From NCBI GenBank assembly GCA_029964075.1, contig CM057142.1, forward strand, positions 27,282,392 through 27,346,391: a stretch of DNA of 64,000 nucleotides, given 5' to 3'. Position 1 is the first letter of the stretch. Each line of letters starts with the position of its first letter. Source of the DNA: Patiria pectinifera (Eukaryota > Echinodermata > Asteroidea > Valvatida > Asterinidae). Shown here piece by piece: positions 57,052 to 64,000 of this stretch. A program made the position numbers and the translations under genes. The notes under the pieces are model-generated. The model was not told the DNA's origin, searched no databases, and was given only the letters and a program-made list of their open reading frames with translations.

Positions 57052-57571
57052 TTTAAAGCTATAGTCCATCATTTGCAGCCATCCGAAAAGTAACTGGCGT
57101 AATTATTGTTGAAAAACAAACTTGGTTGAAAGATAGTAAGGGAACTAAACTCCCTGTGAAATTATTCTTTCTGGGAAGCTGTCATTTTGAAGTAATCAAC
57201 GAAAGAAGGCATTTCCAATGGTGATTCTTAAGAAGCACCGTAGGAAAATTTAAATTAGTAGTTCGTTTTGTTATTCAGCGCAGCGCGCACAAGTATTGGA
57301 ACGACGCACACGCGCGCGCGGTTGTTATAATTCGTCGAATCAGTGCGCTACGTCGCGTATAGCTGCAATTCAAAACAATTCAAAACATGATTCAGTAACT
57401 TTTGATTTGAAATTGAGATCTTAGAATGCTGTTTTTCTCGGAATGTACAGCTGAAGCTTAGCTGAAACTTCATCAGGTTAGTTGCTCAGTATCCTTCATT
57501 AGATTTTGAACTCTTTTGTTGCTTCAAACGAACAAAATGCACACATTACAAATGATAGACTGTAGCTTTAA
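57052..57571 (+). mobile_element. MITE family 1, copy 5
   Basis: The ends are tttaaagctatagtccatca and atgatagactgtagctttaa. It has a full family interior. Confidence 0.66.
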
Positions 57572-58133
57572 GATTTTGGAACAATTTTATTCGCTTCAAA
57601 CAAAAAAGTCCATGCAAATTAATGACCCTATGTGCATGTACTTCTGAAGTTCGTGGTGCATGGTTGTTACCAGACAGGGCTCTGGAGTGCTGTGAAACGT
57701 TCAAAACTAAATTAAGCCAACTTTACTCACTCTTTAGCCACCAAATTTCTCCAAAAATTCCACTGGGCAAAGAAAAGGTCCTCAGTATTTCACCAACCAA
57801 GTTTAAAGACTTAATTCAATTTTTAAAGGAGACTTTTCTTCAATACTTTGCGCATGAGAGGGAAGTCAAGTGATTTCAAAATGAGGCTAAAGACTAGACT
57901 GGTACATGTCCAACCATGGTCCAACTATTTGAAAAGACTGACCTCTTCATTCAGTGTCATTAGTCTGGTGGCTGACTATGGAGAAATGTGTAGTAAATTG
58001 AGACTAGTTCCCGGTTCATGCCACATGTTTCTTAAATTCTTTTGACATGGTTAATTTGATGCAGTACTGAAATGATATTGGACTGGTTGTTTCAGATGTC
58101 AGTCTATTTTCTTGTGTTGCATGTTTTCAGTAC
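57572..58133. other. No gene recognised
   Basis: One 83-codon frame (57622-57873) has no recognisable domain and no splice or homology support. It is treated as chance. Confidence 0.3.
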
Positions 58134-58491
58134 CTTAAAGGGAAAATGCAACATTTGCAAACATCAAAAATTAAAACTACCAAATCATTTTGAAATACCT
58201 TGCTGGACTGTTAGTGAATGACAGTGTAAAGCATCCTGTAAAATCATGGCACCTGGTATACTGTCATTTTCAAGAAAAGTGGTATTTTTGTACCAATTTC
58301 CAACGCTGATTGGCCGATCAGGGGAACCAGACTACAGGAAAATGATTGTTTTTCCTTGGTTTTTATAGCATTTTCGAACCCAAAACCTCAAAAAGGTCAG
58401 TGTAACTATATTTGCCATATATTTCCAACCCCCAGTTCCATCCATTTCTGAAAATTACAGCAAAAGCAAATGATGTATATTCCCTTTAAGT
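58134..58491 (+). mobile_element. MITE-like repeat, family 2, copy B
   Basis: It begins cttaaagggaaaatgcaaca and ends tgtatattccctttaag, an imperfect inverted pair. The interior matches 915-1447 in reverse (taccaaatc...ccttgctggactgttagtg). Confidence 0.65.
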
Positions 58492-61400
58492 TGTGGGACT
58501 CTCATACACAGTATTGAGAGTCCCAACTTTTCGGACTAGATTGTTACTAGGGCCCAGAGGCTATGTGTATCACTACTGATCCTCATCCAATTTCATTCTA
58601 TTTGTTTTGATTTACTGAACTCCCACAGGATGGAACACAATCTACCGTATCTCATCTTTGCTAGTGATATGCCATCAGTTCACTCATTAATATTGCAAAC
58701 GTGTCTTGAATTATTCACAGTGTTGTAAATTTCTGAGTTATCAAAAAGGAATATTCTCGGCCATTCGTGTTTACTATACGTTTGGCCCCTAAAAGGTCTT
58801 TTAAGCATTGGCCCATGTAGTAGATACTGAAAACAAACGATTTATTAATGTGTTTCCCCCCCCCCCAAAAAAAAAAAATTTGCTTCTAGTGAATCATTAA
58901 AGAGCGCTCTAATTGTCTAAACATTGTTTTACTGGTGAAAAAAATTAGGCGAAACCATTTTTTTTTTATGTGACGTCGCAATAAAGGCAGGCAATGAGTA
59001 CACCACCATCTTTTCCTCAAAAAACATTGGTTAAAGTGGTCAGAAATTGCCTCAGATCGCACCACAGAGCATCTAGAATGCCCCGAACCCCACGCCATTT
59101 TTTTGGCCCCCCCCCCCTCCCCCCAAAAAATTGTGTTCTGGATCCGCCCTTGTTTCCAAACTAACTGAAAATCAATTTTTCTTGCTTTTACAAAATTTGT
59201 ACTCCCGTCCATATGGAAAATTAGTGAGGCTGGTTAAAAGGGTCATTTATAGACTTGCTGTACACAGTGAATCATTGGGTTGTCACCGCTCCAAGTTTAA
59301 GTCAATTTATTATCTGACAGTGTATCGTCTTGCATACCATTTATCAACACTCCTCATTTCCCTACTTACATGGATTTTTTTCTACCTCGACTTCACCTTC
59401 AATGGTTTTAGGTTTCAGCTTTGTGGAACTCAAAACCTGCGAATACAGTACATTACACCCCCTCCCAGGACACACAGCGTGTGCGTAATGTACTGGTTCA
59501 CGTGCAAAGTATATGCTAGACATCCTGAATGTGCAGTACGAATCTTTTAGCCACAGCATCTTCGTGTGAGCGTCAGGCGTCGTCGGCGCTCAAATTTATC
59601 TTGCAATGGTCTCCCATCCCCACCCTCGATTGGATTTTTCGAAATCCGCAATGGATAGACCGGGAACCAGTCTAGGTCTCCCCCAACTCTCCTTTTCTGG
59701 ACATTGAAGTGTACTTGTGCCCGGAGCCCAAGGTGTTTAAAAAGGGCTAGACTCTCCCTCCCCCCTTATTGTTACAACTTGCAGTGGCAGGATAATCACT
59801 CTGGCTAGTGTATGTCACTGCTCAGTTGACAGCGTCATTGCTTTGTTCAGAAATGAGACATGCTCCCATGAAACCCGGACACTAGTTGGAGAACTTTTCG
59901 CACAAAGGGCATGAAAAGTCCTCTTTGGGTGCAACCGACCATATTAAGGTTTTGAGATTCTCTGAATCAGTAACTATAAATTTGCAACCTCCTAAAATAT
60001 GAATATAATCCATCAAGCAGAATGTGGTTTTTTTTGGTCGATTTAGTGAACAGAAATTTGTATAGAAATTGATACAAAAGAGCATTTCACTATGCATGTT
60101 TATCTCGTAAATGGGTTGTCAGGCTGTTATCACTTAGTCCTTCTCCGAGGGGCGATAGGGTCACAGTACAAAAGTCATTTATCATTTTGAAGCTGAAAAA
60201 CAGCAGGAATTTGAAAATGCCTAAACCTTAACCAGTTTGCGTCGTGTTATCACATATGACTGTTTGTATACATAGGCATGGCAGAGGAGTTAAAACATCA
60301 AGTATGCCGCGACTCACCTCCAGATGATGTCTGAACACGCTAATCCCCCATTTGTTTCGTAAACACACATAAATTCTGAGGAGGCAGACTGTGTGTTGAA
60401 CTTGGCCATCGTGCGCGGCCTGCTGTGTAACAAATATCACTCTGTGGGCACAGAAAAATATGAGATCGCTGTAAGAAATATCATACAAATATTGTTTAAA
60501 TTACTCTTGCGAATCAGCATTTGTGGCATTTGGCTGTATATCAAAAGTTGGCTGCTATATCTTGCCGTTTACAAAAATCAAAATTTTCAGCCAAACAAAC
60601 AAATTGGCCTGAACTGGTTAAAGAACATCATTTGTCGACTATGTCTGGGTTTAGCGGGAGCATGTCGCAAGTTGTCTGGCCTGTTTTTCAGCCGTTCTCA
60701 GAATAAAATTTCAATCTAAAACAAAAAGTTTATCAGATGTTCGAGAAAACGATAGATTACTCTTTCAGCAACCTTTACCTTCGAAAACACTTAAGTTACA
60801 CGACTGCCATGGATTCTGTTTGCATAACTAATGGACCTGAACCCTCAACTAATCAATCAAGTAAAACGACAGTTACTTCGAAAATTGGGACCATTCCTAC
60901 GTGTTGACAAGCTTCTTTTGGAAATGTGGCCAGCAATAATTAAGTTTGCCGATCGTGCAAGAGTGCTTTAACCATGTTTCTTCGAACCACGGTGGAGCAA
61001 TTCTTGTGCAGTGTTGCAACATCCTGTTTCCAAGCACTGCGCAAATATCTGTGATAGTGTCTGCTTTCTTGTTTCGACCGTCAACATGTCACACGATCAT
61101 GTCCAAACATTCGTTTCCTGGATTTCTCCAATTTCAGCATGTAATATAGGAAGGGGGGGATGGGGGGGGGGGCTGGTCCAGTCAACTATTCCCAATCAAT
61201 GTGGGCCATTCTATAAATTCAGGGTCCAAAGTTTGAAATTCTTCCCGTCCCTGTTACCTTGCTATTTTGTAATTTGTCATTCAAGTGTCATGAAGAATTG
61301 ACTTCAAACAATTTTTTTTAAATTGGGACGAAGTTTGCTATTCATAATCAATCTTGATGGATGACTGGATTAAGGAGTGCATCAGAAATTTATAATCATA

Positions 61401-61496
61401 GATGTTAGTTATAACAGCACAGGGAAAAAAGTGCACCCCAAATTTAAAGAGTGCCCCATATGTAAAAAAAAAAACCATACATATATTTGTTTTAGA
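58492..61496. other. No gene recognised
   Basis: Region 59080-59150 ends in ggatccgcccttg, a typical right end of a hAT-like MITE (caagggcggatcc in reverse), left end not placed. A 139-codon frame at 59131-59550 has no recognisable domain. The rest is AT-rich. Confidence 0.35.
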
Positions 61497-62574
61497 CCTT
61501 AAAGGTAGAGTAGATCATTTTGTCATTATATGCGTTTGTTTCGTTTGAAGCAACCTCATTCCCATGGGTACGAGATCTTGCTGCGCCATGTTGTTTCCCA
61601 TCATGCCTTGCGCAATCTCAACCCCTGGAATTGTGTAATTTAAATGTGTGAAAATATGGCACATTATAATTAGGCTGCAGTTTATCCGTTTTACGTGCCG
61701 ATGCCATCTTTCAAATGTTAAAAGTTGTGATTTTGAAGAATCAATCCTTTCAAACATAACGTTTGGACGTTGCGTTATTTAGCAAAGATTTGTATTAAAT
61801 GTACGTACCCCTTTCGTCCCTTTACAACTGAAGATACAGGGTTTTTTTAGCGAAAAAAATTGCCGAGTCGTATTTTGAATTGCTCCCAAATAAGCATCCA
61901 GAACACTCTCTCATTTAGGTGATTGCAGCTACACGACTTCGCTGAACCAACGAATAATAGCAACTGCGCACGCGTGTGCGTCGTGTCAACGCTTGATCTG
62001 ATACACCGTGCCCTCTGGAGACGTGCACACAATAGGGAACAAAAGATTGTATACGTCTCCACAGGGCAATTTCTATAGATGAATACGTCTCCACAAGGTT
62101 TTCACGAAATAGATATATGGATTTTACTCAAAAACTAGGAATTTCCAAAGTGGGTTGATCGTCGAAAATGGGAGAGTTTTAGAAAGGGGATATTAAGTCT
62201 GAATTTCAGCCAAGGAAATTAATTCTGGTTAAAGTAAGAGCATTTTGAAACTTCACTTTCAAACTCGAAAACTTTACTACACGAGAACAAAGAAATGTCT
62301 CCGCGAGGATACAAATTTCAGTATGTGAGCTCACGCCCATTCACGGATTTGCCCATTTACAAAACAACTATTAACAGAAATTTCCAAAAATGCATCACTT
62401 GACTCATCTTTGGAAATGACCTTCTTTATTGTTTTCTTCAAAATGACAGCATGCCAGAAGGAATAATTTCACAGGGAGTTCAAAACCATTACTATCTTTA
62501 ACTAAGTTAGCTTTTTAACAATAATTTGGTCAGTTACTTTTTGGATAGCTGCAAATGATGTACTCTACCTTTAA
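61497..62574 (-). mobile_element. MITE family 1, copy 6, enlarged by an insertion
   Basis: The ends ccttaaaggtagagtagatc and gtactctacctttaa match copy 1. Family sequence stops near 61990 and resumes near 62335; the roughly 340 bases between (with tacgtctccaca repeats) look inserted. Confidence 0.6.
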
Positions 62575-62872
62575 CTACTTCTTGAATGCCTAGGGGTTTA
62601 ACCTTGTAACACTTGCATTAACCATGTAGTACATTGTATCTATTCCCTGATGACTCTATTGAACCATACAGTGCTGGGGCAGATGTAGCTGAGATGTAAG
62701 TCCTCCAATCCTGCAATTACCTGATTTCAGGCTTTTTCAAATTGTAAATAACATATTGTAAATAACATCTTGGCACCATATTTTCAAATAATATAGCATT
62801 TTCGGTTTAGTATGTAAACTTAATAATATTCAAACTTGGATTTGATCAAATATTTGAGAAGTGGCATTGAGC

Positions 62873-63250
62873 TAATAAATATTCATAAATACCTAAGACA
62901 GTTAACCCATTCCCAGCGGTCGAGACCCCATCATGGATGATAAAGACATGGCTGGCTGGTCTTAAACACTTTTCCAGTGTCACAATTTGGACTCCTATGA
63001 AATCCTGTGCCTGTTTCCGTTTTATTGGTTGAACGTTCACAATCACGTAGGTATGTGCAATACTACCAGTGAGTCAGTATTTCAAAGTCTTAACTTCACA
63101 ATGCACTCACCACAGCTTCATCTGCCCGTCATCGCGCAGTACGCGCGATGAGCGTGCCAATCTCCATAAAAGGAGTTGTTAATGTCTTACTCGTGAGCTG
63201 GACACTCCATTATATAGCTAGAGGGGTGTTTAAAAAGACAGAAAGTAAAT
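62873..63250. mobile_element. Dispersed repeat, family 3, copy B
   Basis: The counterpart of 16040-16450, single copy, with the same order of motifs including cgcgcagtacgcgcgatg and gtgagctggacac. Confidence 0.55.
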
Positions 63251-64000
63251 TGTTGGAATTTTTTTTATTTTTGACTTGTTTTGACTTTTGGACCGAAAAG
63301 TTTTGATTTTTTGCCCGAAAAGGTATTTTAGAATGGGAATAATTTTGTGCTTGGTCGGTATGCTGATGATTACCCGAGGTGATTCCAGACTCCAACCAGT
63401 CTTCAACAAAGTGTTTAACACCTTTCAGGCAGACATTTATTCCTTTATTAAGAACATCATGCATGTGTCTGTATATTTGTTTTCAGATTTAGCTGACCAT
63501 TTGATATTTGACAGAATTATAGATGAAAATTAGTGCTAAATTCCTTTTGGAAATGTGTAAAAGTGACTATCCACAATGAAACCATGCAACTTGCACAAAT
63601 AAAATAAAATCATGTCCGCTCATGTTTTTCTAATATTCTGTTGAGAAAAATGCGGATATTTGGCATAGATGACCGAATATTCAGATTATTGGTATTAATG
63701 GCACAGTCAAGGTAATATAATTATGTGCTGCAGATACTGAGAGGATTATTTTTGTTAGTCTAGTAACAATGAACGCACAAAAGGTTCTATCAGACATGCC
63801 TATCAAAACGATACAAAACCATTGTCCTCTGTCTCTGCCATAATGCATTGGTCTATTGCATCTGTTATTAGCTGCCCCTAGAATTCCCCTTGCCCACTGA
63901 AGGTTTTGCATCTTGCATCATCACGGTGATACAAATGGAAACAGGCAAGCCCACCAATTTCAATTGACATTTGAAGCTCTGGGCGATGTTTTGAGGTAAT
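63251..64000. other. Right end of window: no gene recognised
   Basis: An 81-codon frame (63288-63533) includes a hydrophobic stretch after MGIILCLVGML but no recognisable domain, and it does not fit the phase or motif expected for the next exon of the LTD-like gene. Confidence 0.3.

Noticed and set aside
57622-57873. 83-codon open frame as a candidate gene
   Set aside because: No domain, no splice context and no homology to the repeat protein. The length is expected by chance in 64 kb.
59131-59550. 139-codon open frame as a candidate gene
   Set aside because: The start overlaps a MITE-like end (ggatccgcccttg), composition is irregular and no domain is visible.
63288-63533. 81-codon frame as the missing downstream exon of the LTD-like gene
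   Set aside because: It does not encode TD-x-x-GYF-x-IG and the phase does not fit the phase 2 donor at 38064.

Overview
The window looks like metazoan nuclear DNA. It has AT-rich non-coding sequence, GT-AG introns of 0.8-6.5 kb, one split gene on the + strand and dense transposable elements (TEs) of animal type. A marine deuterostome, for example an echinoderm or hemichordate, is my best guess. It rests only on the general look of the repeats and on a secreted repeat protein, so the species is unresolved. I see no prokaryotic operons, rRNA or CRISPR.

Host gene. One large gene runs left to right from 1491 to at least 38064. I assembled 11 coding exons (1491-2917, 9315-9462, 14054-14195, 14993-15207, 16933-17488, 19419-19562, 22135-22310, 27075-27435, 33941-34132, 35284-35448, 37887-38064). 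All junctions are GT-AG and all phases agree, giving 1,234 complete codons plus two bases. The product starts with a signal peptide. It then carries six complete repeats and the start of a seventh, each about 175-195 residues and resembling the lamin-tail domain (LTD). Each repeat has an INE strand, an F-x-EL-x-D-x-G motif, a TD-x-x-GYF-x-IG motif, an LVDAVVYG-like strand and a closing TPG-x-x-N-x-C. The 3' part was not found in the remaining 25.9 kb, so intron 11 is very long or the gene ends outside the window.

Introns. Intron 1 (2918-9314) holds duplicated remnants of a retroelement whose Gag-like N-terminus carries two C2H2 fingers, and a long terminal repeat (LTR) with TATA box, AATAAA and a tRNA-Leu-type primer site. 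Intron 2 holds a decayed reverse transcriptase of DIRS/Ngaro type on the - strand, with a miniature inverted-repeat element (MITE) at its Gag end. Introns 4-7 carry a perfect 201-bp tandem duplication, several MITEs and a palindrome. Intron 8 carries a duplicated tRNA-derived SINE and a complete Ty3/gypsy element of CsRn1 type on the - strand (28727-33759), with LTRs I read as identical, open gag and pol, and a tRNA-Trp primer site. Introns 9 and 10 carry terminal-inverted-repeat elements.

38.06-64 kb. The exon 11 donor runs directly into a minisatellite that looks derived from the exon-intron junction, interrupted by a hAT-type element. A 2.6-kb tandem segmental duplication follows (about 38.5-43.7 kb). 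Next is a 10.6-kb head-to-tail array of Helitron-like units rich in TGACGTCA palindromes (44.33-54.97 kb), broken by a 3.0-kb foldback-like element with arms near 1.1 kb. The last 9 kb hold scattered MITEs and no gene that I can support.
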